A stretch of 64,000 bases of DNA from Arsukibacterium sp. UBA3155. Lineage in GTDB: Bacteria; Pseudomonadota; Gammaproteobacteria; Enterobacterales; Alteromonadaceae. Positions 17,347 to 26,912 of this stretch are shown one piece after another; positions within the stretch are counted from its first letter, which is position 1, and each line of letters begins with the position of its first letter. Below the pieces are notes generated by a model. That model was given only the letters and a program-made list of their open reading frames with translations, was not told where the DNA came from and did not search any database. The DNA lies in the NCBI GenBank assembly GCA_002364615.1, contig DEYP01000003.1, positions 31,277 through 95,276 on the forward strand. Direction: 5' to 3'. The position numbers were made by a program, and so were the translations under genes.

Positions 17347-18438
17347 TCATAGTGCCGGCAGTATGTACTGCCGGATAAGCGCCATCGCAGCGTTAGTCTG
17401 ACCGGGTACGCCGGCCTGAAAATTCTGCAACAGCACAATTGTCAGATTTTGCTGGGGTATGGTCAGGATAAATTGTCCGCCAAACCCCCAGCCTAACTGA
17501 AAATCTCCGGCATTGACGCTGCCCAGCCACCACTGCCGACCATAGCCGGTTAAATTCAGCCCCCCCAGAGGTTGATTAAGTGGCTGACTTACTTCAGATG
17601 CCTGGATGACCCAGCTGGCAGCAATGATTTGCTGGTTTTGCCAGCGTCCTTGTTGCTGCAGCAATACTGCTATTTTAGCTAAATCCCGGGGCCTCAGTGT
17701 TAATCCGGCAGCGCCATTGGTAGTACTGTTATGCAGGGTTTCCCAATTAAACTGACTGATACCAAGCGGGCTAAACAAATATTGTTCAGTAAAGTCAGCC
17801 AGAGAGCGGCCTGTAGACTTAGTGATAATATAGGACAGTAAATGTGAAGTACCTGAATTATAGTTAAAGCTGCTGCCAGGCGCACTGACAACCGGCCGCT
17901 GCAATACATAGCCAACTTGATCAGTGGCAGTCACCCAGTTGTTGTATCCCTGGGCTGTACTCTCGTCCCAGTCAATACCACTACTCATATCCAACAGGTG
18001 CGCTATGGTGAGATCAGCCTTATCCGTCAGAAATTCGTTATAGTCTTCAGTGAAAAAATCGGTAATTGGTTGATGAACCGAGCTAATCGCACCAAGCTCA
18101 ATAGCCTTACCGATCATCAGCATAGTGATGGTTTTGGTTACAGAACGTAAGTGCTGTAATGAATCCCGCTGCTGCCCATGATAATAGGCTTCGCCAACCA
18201 GCTTGCCATTTCGCAGCACCAATAACCCATGCATTGGGCTTAGTTCAGCCGCCTGATTAAATGCTTGCTGTAGTAAAGCTGCATCCATTGCTTCAGCCGC
18301 TGCCGTACTGACAGGCCAGTCACCTGCCACGGCCGGTTGCCAGTTTACATTGGCCACAGGCATGTCGCTGACAGCGCTATCACTTCCGCCACATGCGCTG
18401 ACACAAAAGCAAAGTATTAAGCTTATAAACAGGCGCAC
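17347..18438 (-). CDS. beta-lactamase-fold serine hydrolase, lipoprotein
   Basis: 363 residues. Signal peptide with lipobox VSAC (Cys16). Class C beta-lactamase/esterase fold: SxxK motif SVTK with Ser99 and Lys102, YxN-type motif Tyr193-Asn194-Ser195 in FNYNSGT, and a Gly-rich WGFGGQF near residue 320 in place of the third (KTG/HxG) motif. Likely a periplasmic esterase or peptidase, not a true beta-lactamase. Converges with the amylase gene nine bases away and is divergent from a cytochrome c. Confidence 0.87.
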   Translation of the reverse strand: MRLFISLILCFCVSACGGSDSAVSDMPVANVNWQPAVAGDWPVSTAAAEAMDAALLQQAFNQAAELSPMHGLLVLRNGKLVGEAYYHGQQRDSLQHLRSVTKTITMLMIGKAIELGAISSVHQPITDFFTEDYNEFLTDKADLTIAHLLDMSSGIDWDESTAQGYNNWVTATDQVGYVLQRPVVSAPGSSFNYNSGTSHLLSYIITKSTGRSLADFTEQYLFSPLGISQFNWETLHNSTTNGAAGLTLRPRDLAKIAVLLQQQGRWQNQQIIAASWVIQASEVSQPLNQPLGGLNLTGYGRQWWLGSVNAGDFQLGWGFGGQFILTIPQQNLTIVLLQNFQAGVPGQTNAAMALIRQYILPAL

Positions 18439-18609
18439 AGGCAGTTCCGCAAAGTTGATTTACCGTTCAGCCTAAGCGCTGAAATAACAAATAGCAAACC
18501 CTTGTGACGTAAAGACGCTTAACAGGGATAAGCGGCATTTTACGGCGCTTTTGCTGGGCTTTTTACTGCCGCTGTGGCAGGCTGACGATACTAAATTCAG
18601 GAGCTGTCA

Positions 18610-19023
18610 ATGAAGAAAGCCTTTGCCCCCGCTAGCCGGTTTACATTATTTTCTGCTGTTATTATCCTTAGTATCAGCAGCCTCACATCCTGCTCTGATC
18701 CTAGCCCTGATGCCAGTCAGCAGCAACTTATTGCCAGCCTGAGCGAACCACAACGGCTGCTATTTGAACAGGGCCAGCTAAAAGCATACAGCTGCGCAGC
18801 GTGTCATGGCCGTAATGGTATCTCCAGCCACCCAAACTATCCCAGCCTGGCTGGCCGCTCTGCCACTGAGTTAGCCAGCGCGCTAACAGCTTATCGCACA
18901 GGAGAGCGCAAGCATGCATTGATGACGCCACAAGCAAGAGGTCTTAGCAACACGGATATCGACGCGCTGGCGTATTATTTTTCATTGCAACAACCGATGG
19001 TAGCGAGCAAGCAAGCTGACTGA
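18610..19023 (+). CDS. c-type cytochrome, lipoprotein
   Basis: 137 residues with a lipobox LTSC (Cys28). One haem-binding site CAACH (about 62-66) and a plausible Met axial ligand in HALMTPQARG, as in class I monohaem cytochromes c. The domain is about 85 residues, similar to the c4/c5 type half. Probably anchored to a membrane facing the periplasm. No oxidoreductase partner is adjacent. ATG with CAGGAG just upstream. Confidence 0.87.
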   Translation: MKKAFAPASRFTLFSAVIILSISSLTSCSDPSPDASQQQLIASLSEPQRLLFEQGQLKAYSCAACHGRNGISSHPNYPSLAGRSATELASALTAYRTGERKHALMTPQARGLSNTDIDALAYYFSLQQPMVASKQAD

Positions 19024-19058
19024 TTATTACGCCTCAGTATTAGCCCACCATTCACCAT

Positions 19059-19086
19059 AAAAAAGGGCAGCTGCTAGCTGCCCTTT
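19059..19086 (-). terminator. rho-independent terminator for the DUF3352-like gene
   Basis: AAAGGGCAGCT / AGCTGCCCTTT with a three-base loop; on the minus strand it is followed by TTTTTT (19064-19059). It lies 26 bases beyond that gene's stop and could also stop transcription from the cytochrome gene. Confidence 0.85.
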
Positions 19087-19112
19087 GGTATTGCAAAGCG
19101 AGCTTTAAACGC

Positions 19113-20837
19113 TTACTGAGCGCCACCTATAGTCATTTCGCTATTCATCACAACACCCTGATCATCAATATCCATATTAACCTGAATTTGCATATCCATA
19201 TCGGTCAGTGCCTGTAATTCATCTGGCACCGGCTGGCCACTGGCCTGCATTGTCTGGGTCATAATGCTGAAAAACCGGGAGTAATCCATGCCAATGCTTA
19301 GCATGCCGTTCTTCTCAATAGCCTGGCCTAAAGTCGCTTTTGCCTGAGAGGTACCTTTATCACCGGCATACACCACCAGATGCGAATCATTTACCTGCAG
19401 CATTGGCGTAACGCCAAACGCGTCCAGCATCGGCAATACACTGTTTAACGCCAACTCTTCACCATCCGCTGGCAGTTCAATTTCAGCCATACCCGGTACC
19501 ATCCCTTTTAAGCCTTCCAGGTAGCTACGGGCATTTTTCACGGTAACGCTAAGCATGGCATCCACTGCAGATAGCTGCATGGTGTTAGGGTCCAACACTA
19601 AATCGTTAATGGTTACCGACGCTCCGCGAACCGCATTCACCATAGCACCTGCAGCCAACATGGCCATCGGGTTTGCCTGCTGCATTTGCTGCTGCAGCTC
19701 TGCCAGTTGCGGGCACTGATAAGCCGGTTGGGTTAAACCACGCCATATTTTGGTCATCGCCGGGGCAAACTCGGCCATATCTAAACCCAGCGCCATGCTA
19801 AATACCGCACCGTTCATGCCCTGTGCCACATGGCTGGGGACAAAGCCACGAATGCCACTTAGGGTAGTCACGGTTTCGGTATTGCTGGTAGGCACCAGCA
19901 TTTTACTGCGAACATGAGTGCTCTGGCCGGCTTTGCTGTCAATCTTGCTATCCAGATAAATACCCGGCCAGCTGCTGGTAATCGCGGTAAGATCCTGCTG
20001 ACATTCAGCACTGCGCCACGGCTCCATCATGGCATTAAATTGCGGGTTAGCCATCAACTGCACATCGTTTGCCAGGCGGTTGCCATCGGTGGTGGTCAGG
20101 CCGGTTACAATTTGCTGAAAACTGATAAAACCAACAGCATTCGGATTTAACTTATACTGTGACACCATATTGGCCAGTTGGTTATCGCTGGTAATGTTAC
20201 GCTCAGGCTTGGCCGCCATTAACACCAGCTGGCGGGTTTGTTCACCCTGAATAGGCAGCACCAGCGCCATATTACCCCAACCCTCGGTAACCGACACCAG
20301 CAGCTCTGCGCTGAACTCTCCCATCGTAAAGCTGTACGAGCGGTAGCCACCGTCATCACCGGGTATAGCCTGATGACTGATACCACTGGCCTCTTCAGCG
20401 CGGTCGAATAATTGCCAGAATGCCGCCTCATTTGCCAATTCAATCCGCATCACCGGTGCCAGCCCCACCAGATAGCTTAGCGAGCGCACCTGCGGTTTAA
20501 TGCCGGTGAGCACCTCTAGCTGCTCGGGTTGTGCTACTGCCCGCATATAGTCGTGCGCTAAACTAAAAAGAAACTGAAGTTGTGGCTCGTCAGAATTCGC
20601 TGTAAGTTCTGCCAACTGTTGCAGGCTGGTTTCACTGTAATAATCCGGGCTTAAACCAAACGCATTAAGGTAGGCCACAAAATCTACCGGCTCTAATTGC
20701 GCAGATAAAAAAGCGGTGTCTGCCGGCACATATTCCAGCTCAGCGTGGTGCACAACGGCACTGTCTGTTCCGGTGAGTTTGATATAACCATAAACCGCGC
20801 CGGCAATAATAGCCGCCACCACGAGTAATTTACGCAT
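19113..20837 (-). CDS. membrane-anchored DUF3352-like protein
   Basis: 574 residues from the ATG behind AAGGAGACAGTA; in-frame upstream codons are not supported by a ribosome site. One N-terminal hydrophobic helix (LLVVAAIIAGAVYGYI) acts as an anchor or uncut signal, then a large periplasmic part. The first module starts with EYVPADTAFLSAQLEPVDF, a pattern I associate with DUF3352. There are no enzyme motifs; repeated Met- and Gln-rich segments are seen near 440-465. Function unknown. Single gene between a cytochrome c and the SNF2 helicase. Confidence 0.6.
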   Translation of the reverse strand: MRKLLVVAAIIAGAVYGYIKLTGTDSAVVHHAELEYVPADTAFLSAQLEPVDFVAYLNAFGLSPDYYSETSLQQLAELTANSDEPQLQFLFSLAHDYMRAVAQPEQLEVLTGIKPQVRSLSYLVGLAPVMRIELANEAAFWQLFDRAEEASGISHQAIPGDDGGYRSYSFTMGEFSAELLVSVTEGWGNMALVLPIQGEQTRQLVLMAAKPERNITSDNQLANMVSQYKLNPNAVGFISFQQIVTGLTTTDGNRLANDVQLMANPQFNAMMEPWRSAECQQDLTAITSSWPGIYLDSKIDSKAGQSTHVRSKMLVPTSNTETVTTLSGIRGFVPSHVAQGMNGAVFSMALGLDMAEFAPAMTKIWRGLTQPAYQCPQLAELQQQMQQANPMAMLAAGAMVNAVRGASVTINDLVLDPNTMQLSAVDAMLSVTVKNARSYLEGLKGMVPGMAEIELPADGEELALNSVLPMLDAFGVTPMLQVNDSHLVVYAGDKGTSQAKATLGQAIEKNGMLSIGMDYSRFFSIMTQTMQASGQPVPDELQALTDMDMQIQVNMDIDDQGVVMNSEMTIGGAQ

Positions 20838-21026
20838 TACTGTCTCCTTGATATTGTTGTTAAATCCTGAGTTTTCACTTACCAGTATTGTTCTGCAGCC
20901 GCCGCGGTTCTGCAACGCAGGTGGGGCAATGGCTGGCACTTGGCCCGCTAAAAACGCATCAATATTACATTCTTAACGGCTTAATAACAATGCAACGGCG
21001 CTGGCTTCAACCATTTTCTGGCAGGC

Positions 21027-24000
21027 TTATTCGTCGCTGGAGAATAACGCCAGTAAGTCTGCCGCTTCACCCTGCCATAACTGGCCTTTACTGCCGCCTA
21101 ATAACTGATCGGCAAGGCCCTGCTTAAAGCTTTGCAACTGCTGAACTTTTTCTTCAACGGTGTTGCGGGCGATCAGTTTATAAACAAACACCGCTTTATC
21201 CTGACCAATACGATGCGCCCTATCGGTTGCCTGTTGCTCTGCCGCCGGGTTCCACCACGGATCATAGTGAATAACCGTATCGGCAGCCGTCAGGTTTAAG
21301 CCGGTACCGCCCGCCTTTAAGCTAATTAAAAACACTTCGGTCTCACCATTTTGAAACGCATCAATCTGGGTCTGGCGTTGTTTGGTCTGGCCGGTTAGCT
21401 TGCTATAGCTAATGCCCATGTACTGCAATTCCTGCTCAATTAAATGTAGCATGCTGGCAAACTGACTGAATAATAATATGCGCCGTCCCTCTTCCAGCAT
21501 CTCCGGCAGCGTGTCACGCAGCCATTGCAATTTGGCGTTATGCCGCACTGTTTGCGCCTGCTCTATCGGCACTAAGCGGGCATCACAACACACCTGCCGC
21601 AATTTTAATAAGGCATCTAAAAACTCAATCTGGCTGGCCGCCACCCCTTTGCGCACAAACAACTCACGCACTTTTGTTTCCATAATTAAACGGATACTTT
21701 CGTAAAGGTTGCGCTGATCAGCTTCCAGTTCCAGCAACTGCACTATTTCGGTTTTTTCCGGAAGTTCAGTCGCTACCTGGCCCTTAGTGCGGCGCAGCAT
21801 AAACGGCGCTATTTTCTGGCGCAATACCCGGGCCCGTTCGGCGTCGCCGTGTTTCTCTATCGGCTTACGGTACACCTGGCTGAAATGTTGCTCGGTGCCT
21901 AGCAAACCTGGCAGCACAAAATCAAACAACGACTTTAACTCACCCAGATGGTTTTCCAGCGGGGTGCCGGTTAATGCCAGGCTGAAGTCGCGATGCAGCA
22001 CCCGCACGCTTTGCGCTGCCTGGCTGCCAGCGTTTTTAATGTGCTGCGCTTCATCCAGCACCACGACACTAAAGCGATGCTGACGGTACAGGGCAATGTC
22101 GCGCACCAGTAGCGGATAACTGGTGACAATAAGCTGATAATCCGCCAGCTGCTCAAATAACGGACGTCGTTTCGGCCCATACACCTGCAGTACTTTTAAA
22201 TCAGGGGTAAAACGACGTGCTTCCTGCTGCCAGTTACCCAGCAAGCTGGTCGGGCAAACAATTAATGCCGGTTGGTTAAGCTCACCCTTTTGATACTGCT
22301 TTAAGATAAAACTCAGCGTTTGCAGGGTTTTACCCAGCCCCATATCATCAGCCAGCACGCCGCCTAAGCCATACTGTTTTAAAAATGTCAGCCAGTTCAA
22401 GCCCTGTTGCTGGTATGCCCGTAAGGTTGCCTGCAGATTATCAGGCAAGGCAACATCGGTAATACCACTGAAATTATGCAGTTGCTGGTTAAGGCTGGCG
22501 AGGCGGTTAGCATTCAGGTATTGAATCTCAGCCGCACCGGGTGGCGGTAAAATCGCTGCTTTAAAGTCCGGCAATTCCAGCGTTAGCGGCGCCTTATGCA
22601 TATTCAGCAACTCGACAATCGTATCGATTAATGGCTGAATTAAGGTCATTGGCAGGGCCAGTTTACCCTGGGGCAAACTAAGCCAGATTTGCTGCTCTGC
22701 GCCAGGCAGACCATTCTGGCGCAGCCACTGGCTGATTAACGGTAGTAAGGGTACCTGCTGGCCGTCAATATCGACCTGAATACCCAGTTCAAAACCGGTT
22801 TTTTTACCGTCCTGCACCTGCAAATAAGGGGTTGCCGCCAGAATATCCAGGTTAAAGTCACTGGCCTGCTCTACCTGCCAGCCATCATCGCGCAGGCTAT
22901 CAAGTTGCTGTAACAATGGTTGCCACAACTCGGGGTTGTCGGGGCCATCGCCCACCCCAAACGCCGCTTGTTGTTCGTTCGGGGCCGGCAAAGCAGGCAG
23001 GCTTAGCAGCTCCAGCTCCAGTAACACTTCCAGCGCCGCAGTTTCGCTGGGCCGGTGTCGTTTGACAAAATAGGTACGCGAGCCTTGTTGCACCTCAGTT
23101 TGTGATGCTTGTAAATCCAGCGGCAGCCGCTGCTTGTCGTAATCAAAGCTAAGTAAGGCTACGGGCTCCTGCCGCCCTTTGCTGTGGCGTGGTAACATTT
23201 TTAACTGCAGTACCGGAGTCGGCTTAACGTTAATTTGCTCAACCCCTAAACCTGCTGGCATTGGCAGGCTTATTTTGGGCAATAATTGCTGTAACCGACC
23301 CAACCGACTTTGTAATAGTGCGGCCGGGGCCGGTGGCATTTTCGATAGTAGCTTTAATTCGCGGCCACTTAATGGCGTTACCAGTAACCCCAACTGATAA
23401 GTATCGGTATCCAGATAGCAGGGCGGATCGGTAAATACCAGCACGCTATTGTGATCATCGCCAATTTGCCAGCCTAATTGCTGACCGGCTTTGCTATTGT
23501 GCCAGCTTAATTCCAGTGGCCGTTGTTCACCCCAGCTTAGTGGGTAGCGGGCTTCGCTGAACATACAGCGTTCGGTGGCCAGCAACTGTTGCAACAACTG
23601 ATAGCCCCAGTTATCTTCCAACACCGACTGGTCGGCCAGGTTATGGCTGCGAAACAGTGTCAGCAACTGATAGTCGCTGTCATTCAGCCAGGAGGGCGGC
23701 TGCGGACTAACTAAATCGTATTTGCCAATTGTCTGGCCTTTGGTGTAGCCGCCCTTTTTCATCGGCCTAACCCGGCGCGGATACAGCTGTAAGCCGGCCT
23801 GGCCGTAGCTTAGTAAATACAGCACGGTGTCGCCACTGTCATCCCGCACCGGTTGCTGCAGCTGTTCCAGCTCGGTAAACCAGTTATCCAGTTTAAGTTG
23901 CGGCAGCTGTTTTATGCGCAATTGCTGCTGAGAATAGTCACGTTTTAAGCGTAGCAACACCGCCAGAATATGTTTGCACCTATGGCCCACCGGGCAACTG

Positions 24001-24281
24001 CAGCTGTCACGCAGCGCCCAGCCAGTGTCGGTTTGTGCCAGTACAATATTTTGCCGGTACGGCGAAAAGCCCGCCCCCCATACCTGAGCACTGATCTGGC
24101 TTAAATCATCGCTGTACTCCAGCTTCAGCACTTTGCCGGCTTGCAAATACGCCCGGGCCCGATGCAGGGTGGCACTGTCAAACCATTGCAGCAAACGGTC
24201 TTCGTCCAGGGGGAAAGCATGCTGTTCGGTGGGGTTATTCAAAATATCGTTAACTCTTACTGAAGTGACTTCTGGCGGCAA
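21027..24281 (-). CDS. SWIM-domain SNF2-family DNA-dependent ATPase
   Basis: 1084 residues. A SWIM zinc finger is at Cys94-x-Cys96...Cys102-x-His104. The middle carries a bacterial SNF2-associated region; the helicase core follows, with Walker A DDMGLGKT near residue 645, DEAQ box near 742 and motif VI QATDRAHRIGQ near 1020. All motifs look intact. Such proteins (HepA/RapA-related Swi2/Snf2) use ATP to move along DNA or displace proteins; exact role in this subfamily is unknown. Start is the TTG at 24281, the only in-frame upstream choice, without a clear ribosome site, so the true start may differ by some residues. Confidence 0.9.
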   Translation of the reverse strand: MPPEVTSVRVNDILNNPTEQHAFPLDEDRLLQWFDSATLHRARAYLQAGKVLKLEYSDDLSQISAQVWGAGFSPYRQNIVLAQTDTGWALRDSCSCPVGHRCKHILAVLLRLKRDYSQQQLRIKQLPQLKLDNWFTELEQLQQPVRDDSGDTVLYLLSYGQAGLQLYPRRVRPMKKGGYTKGQTIGKYDLVSPQPPSWLNDSDYQLLTLFRSHNLADQSVLEDNWGYQLLQQLLATERCMFSEARYPLSWGEQRPLELSWHNSKAGQQLGWQIGDDHNSVLVFTDPPCYLDTDTYQLGLLVTPLSGRELKLLSKMPPAPAALLQSRLGRLQQLLPKISLPMPAGLGVEQINVKPTPVLQLKMLPRHSKGRQEPVALLSFDYDKQRLPLDLQASQTEVQQGSRTYFVKRHRPSETAALEVLLELELLSLPALPAPNEQQAAFGVGDGPDNPELWQPLLQQLDSLRDDGWQVEQASDFNLDILAATPYLQVQDGKKTGFELGIQVDIDGQQVPLLPLISQWLRQNGLPGAEQQIWLSLPQGKLALPMTLIQPLIDTIVELLNMHKAPLTLELPDFKAAILPPPGAAEIQYLNANRLASLNQQLHNFSGITDVALPDNLQATLRAYQQQGLNWLTFLKQYGLGGVLADDMGLGKTLQTLSFILKQYQKGELNQPALIVCPTSLLGNWQQEARRFTPDLKVLQVYGPKRRPLFEQLADYQLIVTSYPLLVRDIALYRQHRFSVVVLDEAQHIKNAGSQAAQSVRVLHRDFSLALTGTPLENHLGELKSLFDFVLPGLLGTEQHFSQVYRKPIEKHGDAERARVLRQKIAPFMLRRTKGQVATELPEKTEIVQLLELEADQRNLYESIRLIMETKVRELFVRKGVAASQIEFLDALLKLRQVCCDARLVPIEQAQTVRHNAKLQWLRDTLPEMLEEGRRILLFSQFASMLHLIEQELQYMGISYSKLTGQTKQRQTQIDAFQNGETEVFLISLKAGGTGLNLTAADTVIHYDPWWNPAAEQQATDRAHRIGQDKAVFVYKLIARNTVEEKVQQLQSFKQGLADQLLGGSKGQLWQGEAADLLALFSSDE

Positions 24282-24383
24282 CGGTCAAGCCTGACACCAA
24301 CGAAAACTCCCATGCTAGCTTACTTTGCCGGCAGACCAAAGCGTCTTCGTCAGTTACTGGTCGTTTTTCAACGAAATGGGGTA

Positions 24384-26072
24384 TTAAAAATAGTAGTCCA
24401 GGCTTAACTCAATATAGTCATCACGGCGCAGATTATAGAGTACATCAGTGACATCATCGCTTTGAAACAACCAGCCATTCAGGCGAAGTCGCAGGCTGTT
24501 CGTTAACCGCATCGAGGCTTCAAGCCTGGCACTGCGGCTATCACTACGGTCCAAATCCTGCAATACCCCAAATAATAGCTCGCTGCCGGCCACATCATTC
24601 AGCGCCAGCCGCCAGCCAACAAAAATGTCATTCTGTCCGGTAACCGGCGCCTGTAAACCGCGGCTGTCATATTGATACTCTGCCAGCCAGCCTAAATCCC
24701 AGCTGCGGTTAAATACTCCTACCCGGGTATACTCATAGCCCACGGTTGTCGCCACAAACTCTTGCGGGCCACTGCGCCGGTAAATACTCTCCAGTTTCCA
24801 TAGCCAGTCACCTGCCACGTATTGGGCATCGACGCCAAATTGCTGCATCTGAAAGTAATAGGGTTGCAGTTGTTGTGCTGCAGGTTGCGGTATCAGCAGG
24901 GGCTCGCGGCTGTTGCCGGCAAAATAACTGAGTCCCAAATCCAGTGCACTGAAACGCTGCGACCAGCGCAGGGCAACATCCAGGTTGCTACGCTTTTCAC
25001 TGGACTCATACAATGCGATATCTTGTTCAACCGGCCAGGGCGTGGTCAGCCGGCCAGCGGGATCGGCAAACAAACGTTCTCTGAAATACGGCAGTAAATA
25101 TAGCTCGAGGGTACCGGCGCTATTCCAGCCTTTGAAACTGAGCATTGGCTGGCCCAACCGGGCTTCCATATCCACGCCGCCCGCCATATCTACCTGGTTT
25201 ATCACATCGACCAGGCGCTGTGATTCACTTACCCCCCAGAACACGATGTCGTTGCCGGCTTTAAACTCCCAGTTACTGGCCGCATAGCGCCAGTAAGCCT
25301 GGCGCAAATCCAGTAAGTTGCTGGCGCTGTCGCGTTGGTGCCAGCGTAAAAACGGCGTAAGCTGAAAATGCTGACTGCCATCGTCATTCTGCCATGACCA
25401 GTCTGACAACACACTAAGCAGAGTATGCGCCCGGGCCTGACCGGCAGCGCCGGTTTGGCCGAAATAGCGCTGCGCGGCGCTTAGCTGATGCTGTTGGCGT
25501 AAACTAAAGCGTGCTGGTAACGGCTCTGGCTGCGCTGCTGCGGTTGTGACCGCCGGTTCTGCGCTCTGAGCTGTGGTAGCAACAGCCGCTGGCGCCGTTG
25601 GCGCAACAACTGGCTCGCCGCTGGCTTGTGGCTGCGGCACTGGCGTTGGAAGTGCTGAGGCTGGCGGTGCTTCGGCGAGCGGCACTGTGGTTGGAGGTGT
25701 CGCAGGGACAAGCGCCGACATGCGCTGCCCTCTGATCGCCTGATAATACCAGGCCCGGGCTGCAGCAACCTCTGTTGCCAGCATATCGGCGCGGCTCGGC
25801 ACTTGCAGTACCATGCCGGTACGTAATTTATTAATGTCGCCATCGACAAAGGCCGCAGGATTACTGCGCCATAACGCATACACCACCTGCGGCATACTGA
25901 CGGTATCATCTGGCTGGGCCTGCACCGCCACCCGCCATAAGGTATCGGTCGATACCACCGGGCCAAGCTCACGGGCCTGCAATGCATAGCCTGGCATCGC
26001 TGTCGTCAGCGCTATTAGCAGCAATAAACCGGTCACCGTGGTTCGGTGCAACTGCGCAGCGAAGTTAATCAT
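24384..26072 (-). CDS. FimV/LysM-like domain fused to an outer-membrane beta-barrel
   Basis: 562 residues. Signal peptide ends near Ala30 (MPGYA). Residues 38-95 resemble the FimV N-terminal peptidoglycan-binding (LysM-like) module: DTLWRVAVQAQPDD, ALWRSNPAAFVDGDINKLRTG, MVLQVPS. A Pro/Ala/Gln-rich linker (about 120-185) follows. The last 370 residues are beta-rich with alternating aromatic/polar strands, and the chain ends in Tyr-Phe, as outer-membrane barrels do; motifs such as AGNDIVFWGVSESQRLVDVIN recall DUF1302-type porins. Third gene of an operon with a LolA-like protein and an MMPL permease (30-base gap), so it may be the outer-membrane end of the same transport path. Confidence 0.72.
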   Translation of the reverse strand: MINFAAQLHRTTVTGLLLLIALTTAMPGYALQARELGPVVSTDTLWRVAVQAQPDDTVSMPQVVYALWRSNPAAFVDGDINKLRTGMVLQVPSRADMLATEVAAARAWYYQAIRGQRMSALVPATPPTTVPLAEAPPASALPTPVPQPQASGEPVVAPTAPAAVATTAQSAEPAVTTAAAQPEPLPARFSLRQQHQLSAAQRYFGQTGAAGQARAHTLLSVLSDWSWQNDDGSQHFQLTPFLRWHQRDSASNLLDLRQAYWRYAASNWEFKAGNDIVFWGVSESQRLVDVINQVDMAGGVDMEARLGQPMLSFKGWNSAGTLELYLLPYFRERLFADPAGRLTTPWPVEQDIALYESSEKRSNLDVALRWSQRFSALDLGLSYFAGNSREPLLIPQPAAQQLQPYYFQMQQFGVDAQYVAGDWLWKLESIYRRSGPQEFVATTVGYEYTRVGVFNRSWDLGWLAEYQYDSRGLQAPVTGQNDIFVGWRLALNDVAGSELLFGVLQDLDRSDSRSARLEASMRLTNSLRLRLNGWLFQSDDVTDVLYNLRRDDYIELSLDYYF

Positions 26073-26102
26073 AATACCTCAGTATTTTCCCGGCGTGCCC
26101 AA

Positions 26103-26912
26103 CTAGCGCAGCCGATCCAGTACATTAACGTCAAAATCAGCGGCACTGCGGCCCACGTCAAATTGCAGCTCTTCTATCACCAAATCGGTACTTTTGCCGG
26201 TTTGATGGTTTTGCATCCGCAGCAGCATTGGCCGCCAGTATTTATCCTTAAATAATTTATAATCAGTGGCAACTAAGGTTTTCAGTAAGCTTTGTTTTTT
26301 ATCATAAAACTCTATTTTCTGCACCCGGTAATGCGCTTTGTCTACCCAGGCAATGGTTTTACTATAGCCCGAAAATTTGTCGGCCGGGATCCGCTCAATC
26401 ACGTAACACATGACGCCGTTGACTTCCTCATCGCGCAAATAGCGAAACTGATATTTTTCCAGTTCAAATGAAGCCATGTCCTCGTATGCAAATTCGCTGG
26501 CCATAAAAGGCCCGGACTTATTACGGCTGGCAATGCGCCGGGTACGCTTGATCGCCGGTAAAAACAACCACTGGTCGTCTTCGGCCGTGGGGTGAGAATG
26601 ACTTAAAAATGCGGAGCCCCGCACATCACGCGGCTCATCAAATATAATCAGCGATTTATCGCCATCGCCTATCACTTCCAGTGCCAGAGTGCGCATGCGC
26701 CGGATACTTTCATCACCGCCGGCGTCTCGCAAAATCATCAGTACTTTACTTTCACTGTCACCCCAGCCGGTATCCCGCTTTTTCTGTTCAGTAGCAATTT
26801 GCAGGCCTTTTTCTGCTGAGCCTTCTGTCGGATCGGCGTGAACCGGTGCAACAAGCAGCAGACTGATGGTCAGAAAAAATATGCCTAAGCGGACGGTGTT
26901 ATGGTGTGCCAT
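26103..26912 (-). CDS. LolA-like outer-membrane lipoprotein-sorting-type periplasmic protein
   Basis: 269 residues from the ATG (MAHHNTVRLG) that has AAGGAG ten bases upstream; a start 24 bases earlier would place the ribosome site inside the gene. Signal peptide ends VHA. The body matches the LolA-like family of MMPL-associated proteins: FDEPRDVRGSAFLSHSH, DQWLFLPAIKRTRRI, and AWVDKAHYRVQKIEFYDKK. The fold is an open beta-barrel that binds lipid. It overlaps the permease gene by 14 bases, so expression is coupled. In analogy to Lol chemistry it may carry a lipid or hydrophobic molecule from the permease to the outer membrane. Confidence 0.87.
   Translation of the reverse strand: MAHHNTVRLGIFFLTISLLLVAPVHADPTEGSAEKGLQIATEQKKRDTGWGDSESKVLMILRDAGGDESIRRMRTLALEVIGDGDKSLIIFDEPRDVRGSAFLSHSHPTAEDDQWLFLPAIKRTRRIASRNKSGPFMASEFAYEDMASFELEKYQFRYLRDEEVNGVMCYVIERIPADKFSGYSKTIAWVDKAHYRVQKIEFYDKKQSLLKTLVATDYKLFKDKYWRPMLLRMQNHQTGKSTDLVIEELQFDVGRSAADFDVNVLDRLR

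Noticed and set aside
17347-18438. antibiotic-resistance beta-lactamase
   Set aside because: The third active-site motif is not KTG and the family is mostly esterases or peptidases.
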